5,603 bases of DNA from Bacteroidales bacterium UBA1237 (GCA_002308935.1 DBWN01000066.1:1-5603); one strand, 5' to 3'; numbered from the stretch's first letter, positions 1 through 5,603 are shown. Program-made: numbers and translations. The notes: a model not told the origin generated them from the sequence alone.

Positions 1-647
1 GCCCTTTCCGCCAGTTCGTCTATGCACTCGGTCTGAATGAGGGTCGAATCCATATCGAAGCAGATGAGCCTTCTCATCCTCCGGTACATGTCGTCCTTCT
101 GGAAAGAGAAGTCGAAGCCCATCTCGGCTGAGAGTTTCATAAGTTCAGCCTGCAGAGCGTCCTTGTCGACGGACACACCCCTGAGCGAAAACTCTATGCA
201 GGAGCGGACGTTCTTCACCGGATTGCGGAGACTCATCCTTCCGGTCAGACGCCTGATGGAATCTATATTGAGGTTCTGGGCGGTCACCGCCTTCGCTGCG
301 GCTTCAAGCTGACGGGCGGTCAGGTTCCTTCCGATGAGTGTCAGGATGAAGCGGTTCTTGCCCTGTCTTCCGACCCAAGCCTCGTACTCGTCGTCGTTGA
401 CAGGTTCGAAGCCTATGTTCACGCCGAGTTCAGTGGCCTTGAAAAGCAGTTCCTTCATCATCTGGCCGGAATGCTGTTCATCTATCCTGACCATTATTCC
501 GAGGGAAAGCGACGAATGGATATCGGCCTGCCCGATGTCGAGGATCTGCGCATCGAAACGTGCGAGGATTCCCATTACGGAAGCGGTGAGACCGAGCTTG
601 TCAGTTCCGCTTATCTTGATTATTATCTGTTCTTGACGGTTGTCCAT
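1..647 (-). CDS. serB: Phosphoserine phosphatase SerB, N-terminal part (runs off the left edge)
   Basis: SerB hydrolyses O-phosphoserine to L-serine, the last step of serine synthesis, in the cytoplasm. I translated the minus strand from the ATG at 647-645 and it stays open to base 1, giving 215 codons. Residues about 8-85 and 96-160 look like two ACT-type domains; the first begins with the segment IIIKISGTDKLGLTASVMGI. The HAD phosphatase domain starts near residue 193 with FDMDSTLIQTE; Asp198 would be the phosphorylated nucleophile and Asp200 the acid/base, and the following ECIDELAERA is typical of SerB. The cap and remaining HAD motifs lie outside the window. As known for the family, ACT domains often bind amino acids, so serine feedback is possible but not shown. 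The start is 21 bp after the flavodoxin stop on the same strand, so it is probably cotranscribed. No Shine-Dalgarno is visible. Confidence 0.95.
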   Translation of the reverse strand, partial: MDNRQEQIIIKISGTDKLGLTASVMGILARFDAQILDIGQADIHSSLSLGIMVRIDEQHSGQMMKELLFKATELGVNIGFEPVNDDEYEAWVGRQGKNRFILTLIGRNLTARQLEAAAKAVTAQNLNIDSIRRLTGRMSLRNPVKNVRSCIEFSLRGVSVDKDALQAELMKLSAEMGFDFSFQKDDMYRRMRRLICFDMDSTLIQTECIDELAER

Positions 648-668
648 TTATGATCGTTTCTGAATTGT

Positions 669-1226
669 TTAAAGTCCGAGAGATTCCACCCAGGACTTGA
701 TCTGCTGCTTGTTTGCGCCGTTCAGAGTCTTCCCGTCCTTCCAGTTGATGTCCGGATAAGCTGTTTTGAAAGTGTCATTGGCGTTGGCCAAGTTGCTGCC
801 GCCGGATGTTGCGAATAATACGACGGTCTTGTCCTTGAAACCGTACTCCTCGATGAAGGTGTTTATGATCGTGGGAGCCGTATTCCACCACACAGGGAAT
901 CCTATGAATACGACATCATAGGTATCCGCCTCCGCCAGATCCTCAACGAAAGAGGGACGGGATGAGGGATCCTTCATTTCGACACTGCTTCTTGACTGCT
1001 GGTTCCTCCAATCGAGGTCAGTCGTCGTGTAGGGTTTCTCAGGACGGATTTCATAAAGCACGGCACCGGTGACCTCAGCAAGGTCAGCGGCGACAGCGGC
1101 TGTAGTTCCAGTAGCGGAAAAGTAAGCGACAAGGGTTTTGGGAGCTTCCTGACCCTTCGATTTGCCCTGTCCGCAGGCGGCGAACAGAGACATTACACAG
1201 GCCATAGTAAGGATAGTCTTTTTCAT
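669..1226 (-). CDS. Flavodoxin-like lipoprotein (Flavodoxin_4-type)
   Basis: A 185-residue protein with a flavodoxin fold, predicted to bind FMN and carry electrons or reduce a quinone-like or other partner. Residues 1-17 form a short lipoprotein signal (MKK, hydrophobic core, FAAC) with Cys18 as the likely lipidated residue; the -3 position is Phe, a looser lipobox than the classical one. The FMN phosphate loop is SATGTT at 37-42 after the first beta strand (TLVAYF). The segment GFPVWWNTAP at 109-118 and the ATSGGS loop at 139-144 match the other flavin-contacting loops of this group. The lipoprotein signal places it outside the cytoplasmic membrane, which is unusual for classical flavodoxins. 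It sits 27 bp after the TlpA-like gene and 21 bp before serB. The partner is unknown; pairing with the TlpA-like protein is inference from position only. Confidence 0.9.
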   Translation of the reverse strand: MKKTILTMACVMSLFAACGQGKSKGQEAPKTLVAYFSATGTTAAVAADLAEVTGAVLYEIRPEKPYTTTDLDWRNQQSRSSVEMKDPSSRPSFVEDLAEADTYDVVFIGFPVWWNTAPTIINTFIEEYGFKDKTVVLFATSGGSNLANANDTFKTAYPDINWKDGKTLNGANKQQIKSWVESLGL

Positions 1227-1253
1227 AATAATGGTTTTTTTTTGTTCACGGCT
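1227..1253 (-). promoter_or_regulatory. A-rich translation leader with an A9 run before the flavodoxin gene
   Basis: Between the TlpA-like stop and the flavodoxin ATG, the sense (minus) strand is A-rich and holds an uninterrupted run of nine A (1243-1235). There is no GGAGG-like element. A-rich, Shine-Dalgarno-free leaders are common in Bacteroidota, so this probably serves translation initiation. A homopolymer this long can also slip in replication or transcription, but here slippage would change only the spacer, not a reading frame. Confidence 0.5.
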
Positions 1254-1784
1254 CTATTTGGATAGGAAGGCCTCTACCTTTTCAGTCACGACAGTGGAAA
1301 GAAGGACTTTGCCCTTCGGGCTTATGACGTACTTCGTCGGAATCCACTTGACGCCGTAGTCTTCAGACACCTTTGTCTCCTTCCATGCCTTGTAGCCTTC
1401 GGAAAGCTGCAGCCAGTCCATTCCGTGCTCTTCCACGAAAGTCTCCAGCTGTTCCTTGTCGGTGTCGAAGGACACTCCCACGAACATCACCTTGGGGAAC
1501 TTCTTGTGAAGAGAAACGAGGTAATCTATCTCCTTGCGGCAGTCCGGGCACCATGTCGCCCAGAAATCGATCACGACAGTCTTTCCTTTGAGATCGGAAA
1601 GGGTGTAGGTCTTGCCGTCAAGACCTGTAAGAGTGAAGTCGGGAGCCTTTTCCCCTACTTCGACGAGATCGGTCGCATAGGTGAAATCGGGATCATCCTC
1701 CGAAAGAGGTGCGCTGTTGTTTCCGGAATTGGAAGCGCATGATACCGCGACAAGTACGGCGGCGAGCAAGAGTGATTTTTTCAT
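1254..1784 (-). CDS. TlpA/ResA-like thioredoxin-fold lipoprotein
   Basis: A thiol-disulfide oxidoreductase or thioredoxin-like protein anchored in the envelope. I chose the ATG at 1784 (176 aa) because it gives a clean lipoprotein signal, MKKSLLLAAVLVAVSC, with Cys16 lipidated. The frame is open upstream to an ATG at 1895, but that 37-residue extension is charged, lies over the promoter region and would bury the signal peptide. The thioredoxin domain starts at about residue 41 (VGEKAPDFTL). The redox motif is WCPDC at 78-82 after VVIDFWAT, and the cis-proline is Pro149 in WIPTKYVI. The Asn/Ser/Asp-rich segment at 17-35 looks like a flexible tether. It is the first gene of the minus-strand unit. 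By family knowledge such proteins reduce disulfides of exported proteins or act in redox stress; the actual substrate cannot be read here. Confidence 0.92.
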   Translation of the reverse strand: MKKSLLLAAVLVAVSCASNSGNNSAPLSEDDPDFTYATDLVEVGEKAPDFTLTGLDGKTYTLSDLKGKTVVIDFWATWCPDCRKEIDYLVSLHKKFPKVMFVGVSFDTDKEQLETFVEEHGMDWLQLSEGYKAWKETKVSEDYGVKWIPTKYVISPKGKVLLSTVVTEKVEAFLSK

Positions 1785-1807
1785 GGCGGTTCGTTTATTT
1801 TCAAATC

Positions 1808-1815
1808 CAAATTTA
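1808..1815 (-). promoter_or_regulatory. Candidate -7 box for the tlpA-flavodoxin-serB unit
   Basis: On the minus strand the sequence TAAATTTG matches the Bacteroidota -7 consensus TAnnTTTG. It lies 23 bp upstream of the ATG at 1784, giving a predicted leader of about 20 nt that is A-rich. I see no good TTTG-like -33 element at the expected 19-21 bp further upstream, so this is a partial match only. Confidence 0.45.
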
Positions 1816-1909
1816 ACCATTTTTTCGTTTACGGGGCGATATCGGTAAAAATGTTGTCCGCAATCTTTCAGAAAACTCGTCTTATGGGGTATCATATGGG
1901 GAAGAGGGA

Positions 1910-1941
1910 TTTGCTCAAAAAGGATAACTGGAGTATCTTTG
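1910..1941 (+). promoter_or_regulatory. Bacteroidota-type promoter for the 1947-2971 unit, nearly leaderless
   Basis: TTTG at 1910-1913 and TATCTTTG at 1934-1941 are separated by 20 bp, matching the Bacteroidota primary sigma consensus (TTTG, 19-21 bp, TAnnTTTG) at both boxes. With the usual distance from the -7 box, transcription would begin at about 1944-1948, only a few bases from the ATG at 1947. That implies a leaderless or nearly leaderless mRNA, and it also argues against the in-frame upstream starts at 1851 and 1896. Confidence 0.7.
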
Positions 1942-1946
1942 CCCTA

Positions 1947-2483
1947 ATGATCGACACAACAAAATACTCCGAGGACCTGGGGAAGCACCTCAGGGGCATA
2001 CTCACCGAAAAAGGCCTTCTGGAAGGTCTGTTGCCGGGAACGCCCGACATTGATTCACGTTGGAACGAACTTGGTCCCTATTACTGCGCTGACGCTGTAA
2101 GGGAATACAACGCCTTTCCGGACGCCGCCCTCGCATGGGCCGCTTATCTTGGAATGGCGGTGGCTTCCTGCTGGGACTCAGACTGGGAACACACCTCATC
2201 CCTCCCTTACACTGTCCTCCAGGGCGAGAAGGGATTCGACTACATGGACGAATATATCTCCGAGAAATTCCTCGGAATGAAGCCTGGCACGCCGGAGGCG
2301 GAAAAGACCGCTGACCTTCTCCGTGAGCTTTCCGTCCAGGCCAACTCCTTCATGCTCCACTACGGGGCTGAAAGAGGCAGCACCGACGCCTATAGGCTCT
2401 TCCTCGAGACAACCAGGGTGATGTACGTCTTCGGCGCCGGACTGCACTTGAAGGAACTCGGATACAGTTTCCAGAAAATCTAG
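1947..2483 (+). CDS. Protein of unknown function, soluble and mostly helical, upstream of the phosphatase gene
   Basis: I do not recognise a named family. The 178-residue product from the ATG at 1947 has no signal peptide and no membrane segment. It looks largely alpha-helical and is rich in aromatic residues: a Trp-containing stretch AWAAYLGMAVASCWDSDW covers residues 63-80, with GEKGFDYMDEYI at 93-104 and a long C-terminal helix pair (about 118-170) ending LKELGYSFQKI. It may belong to a conserved Bacteroidales hypothetical group, but that is a weak recollection. The start is chosen because the promoter ends just upstream of it and the upstream in-frame residues (ATGs at 1851 and 1896) would overlap the promoter. 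The stop is 8 bp from the next ATG, so it is almost certainly cotranscribed with the tyrosine phosphatase gene. Codon use looks like that of its neighbours. Confidence 0.85.
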   Translation: MIDTTKYSEDLGKHLRGILTEKGLLEGLLPGTPDIDSRWNELGPYYCADAVREYNAFPDAALAWAAYLGMAVASCWDSDWEHTSSLPYTVLQGEKGFDYMDEYISEKFLGMKPGTPEAEKTADLLRELSVQANSFMLHYGAERGSTDAYRLFLETTRVMYVFGAGLHLKELGYSFQKI

Positions 2484-2491
2484 CCCACTCA

Positions 2492-2971
2492 ATGGAAGAA
2501 AAGAAGAAGACCAGGATAGTATTCCTGTGCCACGGGAACATATGCAGAAGTCCCATGGCGGAGTTCGTCATGAAGGACCTTCTGCGCAAAGCCGGAAGAA
2601 GCGATGACTTCGAGATCAGTTCCGCCGCAGTCTCGGACGAGGAGACCGGCAACGGCATCTATCCTCCAGCCAAGAGCATGATGCACAGAAGAGGGATCCC
2701 GTTCTCTTACCACGAAGCCCACAAGATAACTCCAGCAGAATTCAATCACAACGACATCGTCATCATCATGGACGAATCCAACCGGAGACTCCTCAGGTGG
2801 ATAACCGGCGGCGGTGAAGACTTCTCAAAAGTCCATCTTCTGATGGAATACACCGGATCCCGCAGGAGCGTGGCCGACCCATGGTACACGGGGGATTTCG
2901 ATGTGGCGTTCGATGACATAATGCAAGGATGCACAGCACTTTGTTCCAGTCTCGGGGTGATACTGCCCTAA
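2492..2971 (+). CDS. Low-molecular-weight protein tyrosine phosphatase
   Basis: A cytoplasmic phosphatase of 159 residues, the usual size for the family. The P-loop signature CHGNICRS is at residues 13-20, with Cys13 as the nucleophile and Arg19 binding phosphate. The general-acid loop is DPWY at 129-132, with Asp129 as the acid; the aromatic residues after it are normal for active enzymes. The catalytic set is therefore complete. Members dephosphorylate tyrosine on proteins, often on tyrosine kinases of capsule or exopolysaccharide export, and some act on small aryl phosphates. No kinase or polysaccharide gene lies in this window, so the substrate is open. Arsenate reductase of the thioredoxin-coupled type shares this fold, but the early CX5R with DPWY favours the phosphatase. 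It follows the unassigned gene by 8 bp. No Shine-Dalgarno is seen. Confidence 0.94.
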   Translation: MEEKKKTRIVFLCHGNICRSPMAEFVMKDLLRKAGRSDDFEISSAAVSDEETGNGIYPPAKSMMHRRGIPFSYHEAHKITPAEFNHNDIVIIMDESNRRLLRWITGGGEDFSKVHLLMEYTGSRRSVADPWYTGDFDVAFDDIMQGCTALCSSLGVILP

Positions 2972-2985
2972 AAGGGCCTGCAAGA

Positions 2986-3024
2986 TTGGATTTGAAAGGA
3001 TAATTGCATACATTTGTATGTTTG
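2986..3024 (+). promoter_or_regulatory. Candidate promoter with two abutting -7 boxes for the peptidase-pssA unit
   Basis: TACATTTG (3009-3016) and TATGTTTG (3017-3024) both fit TAnnTTTG and lie head to tail. TTG at 2986-2988 sits 20 bp before the first box; TTTG at 2991-2994 sits 22 bp before the second. Transcription would start near 3020-3031, leaving an A-rich leader of about 60-70 nt before the ATG at 3090. Which box is used cannot be told from sequence. Confidence 0.6.
3007..3020. repeat. Inverted repeat CATACA-TT-TGTATG over the -7 box
   Basis: Six-base arms with a 2-bp centre cover the first -7 box and the start of the second. The position would suit a repressor operator, but the arms are short and A/T-rich, and the symmetry may simply arise from the two promoter boxes. 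Confidence 0.4.
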
Positions 3025-3025
3025 C

Positions 3026-3039
3026 GGCCTTATAAGGCC
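3026..3039. repeat. Perfect 14-bp palindrome GGCCTTATAAGGCC
   Basis: A gapless palindrome immediately downstream of the second -7 box, therefore at or just after the predicted transcription start of the peptidase gene. It has no loop and no following T tract, so it is not an intrinsic terminator. A protein-binding site or a 5'-end structure is possible; chance cannot be excluded. Confidence 0.5.
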
Positions 3040-3089
3040 AAAGATTCTGAAACGGACAACAAACAATAATCAATTAATACTACAGCATC

Positions 3090-4295
3090 ATGAAGCTTAA
3101 CAGAATCCTCATGGCAGCGGCGCTGGTCATTCCGGTTGCTGCTCAGGCGCAGCCCGCACAACAGGCCCAGACTCCCGATCTTCAGTTCACAATCGTGAAG
3201 GAGAACCCCATCACCTCCATCAAGAACCAGAACAGTTCAGGAACTTGCTGGTGCTTCTCAGCCCTCGCATTCCTCGAGTCTGAGGCTATCCGCATCAACA
3301 ACATCAAGGACAAGAACCTTTATCCTGATTTCTCAGAGATGTTCGTGGTCAGCCACTCCTATCAGGACAGGGCCGACAAGTACATCCGCCTCGACGGCAA
3401 CCTCACCTTCGGTTCGGGTTCCGAGTGCGAGGACGTGATCCATATCATGAGGGACTACGGTCTGGTTCCCAACAGCGTTATGACAGGACTCAATTACGGT
3501 ACCACACTCCCCGTACACGGTGAAGTCGACGCAGTAGCTCTGGCATACGTACAGGCTATACAGAAGAACCCCAACCGCAGCCTCTCCACCGCATGGAAGA
3601 ACGGTTTCAAGGGCATCATGGACGCTTACTTCGGCGAGTGCCCCGAGGAGTTCGAGTACAACGGAAAGAAATACACCCCCGCTTCATACAGGGATTCTTA
3701 CAAGCTGAACCCCGATGATTATGTGACCCTCACCTCCTTCACCCATCATCCCTTCTACAAGGAGTTCGCTATCGAGGTATGCGACAACTGGCGTTCCGAC
3801 ATGGCTTACAACGTCCCTATCGACGAGTTCATGGACGCTCTGTTCTACGCTCTTGAGAACGGTTACACCACAACATGGGGCGGAGACGTTTCCGAGACCG
3901 GTTTCACAAGGACAGGTACCGCTCTGCTTCTTGACACCAGCGCTCCCGCAGCCGCAGGTTCTGACCAGGAAAGGTGGGTCGGAAGGGACAACACCCAGGG
4001 TGCTGCAGCAAGGCCCGCAGAAGCTCCCAAGGAGAAAGTCGTGACCCAGGAGAGCCGTCAGAAGGACTTCGACAACAAGGCCACCACCGATGACCACGGA
4101 ATGCAGGCTTTCGGTATCGCCAAAGACCAGTTCGGCAACAGGTACATCATGATCAAGAACTCATGGGGCGAGACCGGCAAGTACAAAGGAATATGGTACA
4201 TGTCAGAGACTTTCTCAAAGGGCAAGCAGATTGATTTCATGGTCCACAAGGACGGTCTGCCCAAGGCTCTGAAGGACAAGCTCGGGATCAAGTAA
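3090..4295 (+). CDS. Exported C1-family cysteine peptidase (bleomycin hydrolase / aminopeptidase C-like)
   Basis: A papain-fold peptidase of 401 residues. Residues 1-20 are a Sec signal peptide ending AQA before Gln21, so it acts in the periplasm or outside, unlike cytoplasmic PepC. Gln47 (oxyanion hole) and Cys53 (nucleophile) lie in QNSSGTCWCFS, six residues apart as in papain. The catalytic His336 is in DDHGMQ and Asn357 in KNSWGETG, so the active site is complete. The middle (about 110-270) resembles the large insertion of the bleomycin hydrolase group (Peptidase_C1_2). Residues about 284-318 are Ala/Pro/Lys/Glu-rich and look like a loop insertion between strands leading to the His. The gene strongly favours AAG, GAC, AAC, ATC and CTC codons, more than its neighbours, which hints at high expression. 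It is first in a unit with pssA, 10 bp downstream. The natural substrate is unknown. Confidence 0.93.
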   Translation: MKLNRILMAAALVIPVAAQAQPAQQAQTPDLQFTIVKENPITSIKNQNSSGTCWCFSALAFLESEAIRINNIKDKNLYPDFSEMFVVSHSYQDRADKYIRLDGNLTFGSGSECEDVIHIMRDYGLVPNSVMTGLNYGTTLPVHGEVDAVALAYVQAIQKNPNRSLSTAWKNGFKGIMDAYFGECPEEFEYNGKKYTPASYRDSYKLNPDDYVTLTSFTHHPFYKEFAIEVCDNWRSDMAYNVPIDEFMDALFYALENGYTTTWGGDVSETGFTRTGTALLLDTSAPAAAGSDQERWVGRDNTQGAAARPAEAPKEKVVTQESRQKDFDNKATTDDHGMQAFGIAKDQFGNRYIMIKNSWGETGKYKGIWYMSETFSKGKQIDFMVHKDGLPKALKDKLGIK

Positions 4296-4305
4296 TCCAT
4301 AACGG

Positions 4306-5052
4306 ATGACGATAAGAAAACACATTCCCAATGCGATCACCTCAATGAACCTCCTCTGCGGGGTCCTTGGGGTGATTTTCACATTGCTGTTCCCTGACGG
4401 AGTGAAGACAGGATTCCTGCTGATGGGTGCGGCTGCAGTGTTCGATTTCCTGGACGGCTTCGCGGCCAGGAAGCTCGGAGCCTATTCCGAAATCGGCAAA
4501 GAGCTGGATTCACTGTGCGACATGGTGAGTTTCGGGGTACTGCCTTCAGTGATGATGGTAACGACAATGGCCCTCAAAAGGGGTGAAGTGAAGTTCTTCT
4601 GCTTCATTCCCGTAATAATCGCCATATTCTCCGCCCTCCGCCTCGCCAAATTCAACACGGACACCCGTCAGAAGGAGACCTTCCTCGGTCTCGCTACACC
4701 TGCATGCGCCATGCTCTGCGGTTCCCTTTGCTACAACGCATGTGCAGTCCCCTACGGAAACATTTCCTTCCTTTCAGGGACTCTGTGGTTCATCCCGGTC
4801 CTGTCAGTCATTTTGTCGGCTCTTCTGGTGAGTGAGATACCGATGTTCTCGCTCAAGGCGGCTTATCCGAAAGCGAGTCCCGCACATATGGGCAGGATAT
4901 CTTTCTTCACGATAGTCGCCATCATAGCCGTAATGGTGGCGGTCATGGGACTGAACTGGTCAGTCATCGTGCTGATGACATTCTCGGCATACATTCTTAT
5001 TAATCTGGTGTTCCACGCCTTCCCCTCTACCCGAGGACTTGGAGTGGAATAA
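4306..5052 (+). CDS. pssA: CDP-diacylglycerol-serine O-phosphatidyltransferase (phosphatidylserine synthase)
   Basis: This integral membrane enzyme joins CDP-diacylglycerol and L-serine to make phosphatidylserine, the precursor of phosphatidylethanolamine. The CDP-alcohol phosphatidyltransferase signature is complete and correctly spaced: Asp47, Asp50, Gly51, Ala54, Arg55, Gly64, Asp68 and Asp72; the Asp residues bind the metal ions. The segments IPNAITSMNLLCG (7-19), ALRLAKFN (110-117), FLGLATPA (126-133) and SEIPMFSLK (176-184) favour PssA over PgsA or a choline enzyme. The 248 residues are typical of the type II enzyme, with about six to eight hydrophobic segments (for example 14-29, 95-113, 157-175, 199-238). 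It lies 10 bp after the peptidase gene and 11 bp before the reductase, so it is probably cotranscribed with both, although no functional link is evident. Serine made by SerB, encoded nearby, is its substrate. Confidence 0.93.
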   Translation: MTIRKHIPNAITSMNLLCGVLGVIFTLLFPDGVKTGFLLMGAAAVFDFLDGFAARKLGAYSEIGKELDSLCDMVSFGVLPSVMMVTTMALKRGEVKFFCFIPVIIAIFSALRLAKFNTDTRQKETFLGLATPACAMLCGSLCYNACAVPYGNISFLSGTLWFIPVLSVILSALLVSEIPMFSLKAAYPKASPAHMGRISFFTIVAIIAVMVAVMGLNWSVIVLMTFSAYILINLVFHAFPSTRGLGVE

Positions 5053-5063
5053 TCTTTATCTAA

Positions 5064-5603
5064 ATGGACAGACGAAAATTTCTCAAAGACGCGATAATGG
5101 CCGGCGGAGGCATCATGATGACCAGTACGGTACTCTCCGGATGCGCGAACGGCAAAAAGAAGGGCGCAAGCGGTGAAACAGGACAGATCGACACCCTGGC
5201 CTTGGCGGCAAACTATACTCCCGGCATGAAATACCGCCGTCTAGGCAAGACGGGACTCATGGTCAGCGAAATAGGCCTAAAAGGGCAGCCGTGAAAAATG
5301 GTACATCCAGGGTCACATCGGATCCACATGGCAGAACGGCCAGTATCTGAGGACAAGGGAGATGGACAAGGTCAAGCCGGCCTTCGAAGATCTTCTGGAG
5401 CGTTTCCAGACGGACTATATCGACCTCGGCATGATCCACTATGTCGACACAGTGGAGGACTGGAACACAGTCTCCAAAGGGCCCTTCCGTGAATACGTGG
5501 ACGAGCTGAAGGCTTCCGGAAAGATCCGTCATATAGGCCTCAGTTCCCACAGTCCCGAAGTCGCAAGGCTGGCAGCGGAAAGCGGTTTCGTGGAGATGAT
5601 ACT
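5064..5603 (+). pseudogene. Aldo/keto reductase Tat lipoprotein gene, with internal deletion and frameshift; runs off the right edge
   Basis: The first frame (5064-5294, 76 codons) has a twin-arginine signal (DRRKFLK at 2-8), a lipobox LSGC with Cys27, and then the start of an aldo/keto reductase barrel: MKYRRLGKTGLMVSEIGL. It ends at TGA 5292-5294. From 5281 the +1 frame, open to the window end, continues the same family: KGSREKWYIQGHIG, then FEDLLERFQTDYIDLGMIHYVD and GKIRHIGLSSHSPEVARLA. In aldo/keto reductases about 50 residues (helix 1, strand 2 with the catalytic Asp and Tyr, helix 2) should separate these parts; they are absent. The missing length must be 2 modulo 3. The gene is therefore broken, or the assembly is faulty here. 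The distal part has His where the classical catalytic Lys would fall (QGHIG). It begins 11 bp after pssA. The C-terminus is outside the window. Confidence 0.82.
5271..5294 (+). other. Lesion junction in the reductase gene
   Basis: The upstream frame reads Ile-Gly-Leu at 5271-5279 and meets TGA at 5292-5294. The downstream frame has TAA at 5278-5280 and reads Lys-Gly-Ser-Arg-Glu-Lys from 5281. Because this stop closes the downstream frame on its left, the breakpoint falls at about 5278-5283. No insertion sequence or long direct repeat is visible at the site. Confidence 0.75.

Noticed and set aside
37..653. Plus-strand open frames across 37-653
   Set aside because: They are antisense shadows; the minus strand encodes a clear SerB across the whole stretch.
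1254..1895. The longer TlpA-like reading frame starting at 1895
   Set aside because: The extra 37 residues are charged and unlike any signal, they overlap the candidate promoter, and the ATG at 1784 gives a clean lipoprotein signal.
1851..1946. Upstream in-frame starts (1851, 1896) for the unassigned plus-strand gene
   Set aside because: They precede or overlap the strong -33/-7 promoter, and the coded extension looks like translated non-coding DNA.
2965..2977. Hairpin GCCCT-AAA-AGGGC at the end of the phosphatase gene as a terminator
   Set aside because: The stem is only 5 bp with a 3-base loop, it includes the stop codon, and no T tract follows.
3026..3039. The GGCCTTATAAGGCC palindrome as an intrinsic terminator
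   Set aside because: There is no loop and no T-rich tail, and it lies downstream of promoter boxes rather than right after a gene.
3684..4097. A 137-codon minus-strand open frame inside the peptidase gene
   Set aside because: It is antisense to well-conserved peptidase sequence, and its product is low in complexity with no recognisable motif.
5280..5294. Programmed frameshift or TGA recoding in the reductase gene
   Set aside because: A +1 shift could join the frames, but about 50 core residues would still be missing; the sequence after the TGA in the first frame has no family resemblance, so selenocysteine is not supported.
5271..5540. The ATAGGCCT octamer at 5271-5278 and 5533-5540 as deletion-causing repeats
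   Set aside because: Both copies encode Ile-Gly-Leu within conserved parts of the reductase and both are still present, so they do not flank the missing segment.

Overview
The window reads as an ordinary chromosomal stretch from a member of the Bacteroidota, probably of Bacteroidales type. The support is the TAnnTTTG-type promoter boxes, the absence of Shine-Dalgarno motifs before the genes, a two-ACT-domain SerB, several short-signal lipoproteins, and a secreted bleomycin-hydrolase-like C1 peptidase. Base composition looks mid-GC. I cannot name the genus from sequence alone.

Minus-strand block (1784 down to 1): a TlpA/thioredoxin-like lipoprotein (1254-1784), a flavodoxin-like lipoprotein (669-1226) and the 5' part of serB (1-647, running off the left edge). 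Gaps of 27 and 21 bp suggest one transcription unit. It would carry two envelope redox proteins plus the last enzyme of serine biosynthesis.

Divergent control region (1785-1946): a candidate minus-strand -7 box for the tlpA unit, and a very good plus-strand -33/-7 promoter that ends a few bases before the next start codon.

Plus-strand block 1 (1947-2971): a soluble helical protein I cannot assign to a function, followed 8 bp later by a low-molecular-weight protein tyrosine phosphatase.

Intergenic 2972-3089: two abutting -7-like boxes, an inverted repeat over them, and a perfect 14-bp palindrome.

Plus-strand block 2 (3090 to the right edge): an exported papain-fold C1 peptidase, then (10 bp) the membrane enzyme phosphatidylserine synthase PssA, then (11 bp) a Tat-type lipoprotein aldo/keto reductase. 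The reductase is broken: about 50 codons, including the beta-2 catalytic Asp/Tyr region, are missing and the reading frame changes at about 5278-5283.

No mobile element, CRISPR array, tRNA or rRNA was seen. I found no convincing undescribed multi-gene system. The items most worth a second look are the reductase lesion, the near-leaderless promoter, the layered control region before the peptidase, and the unassigned gene paired with the phosphatase.
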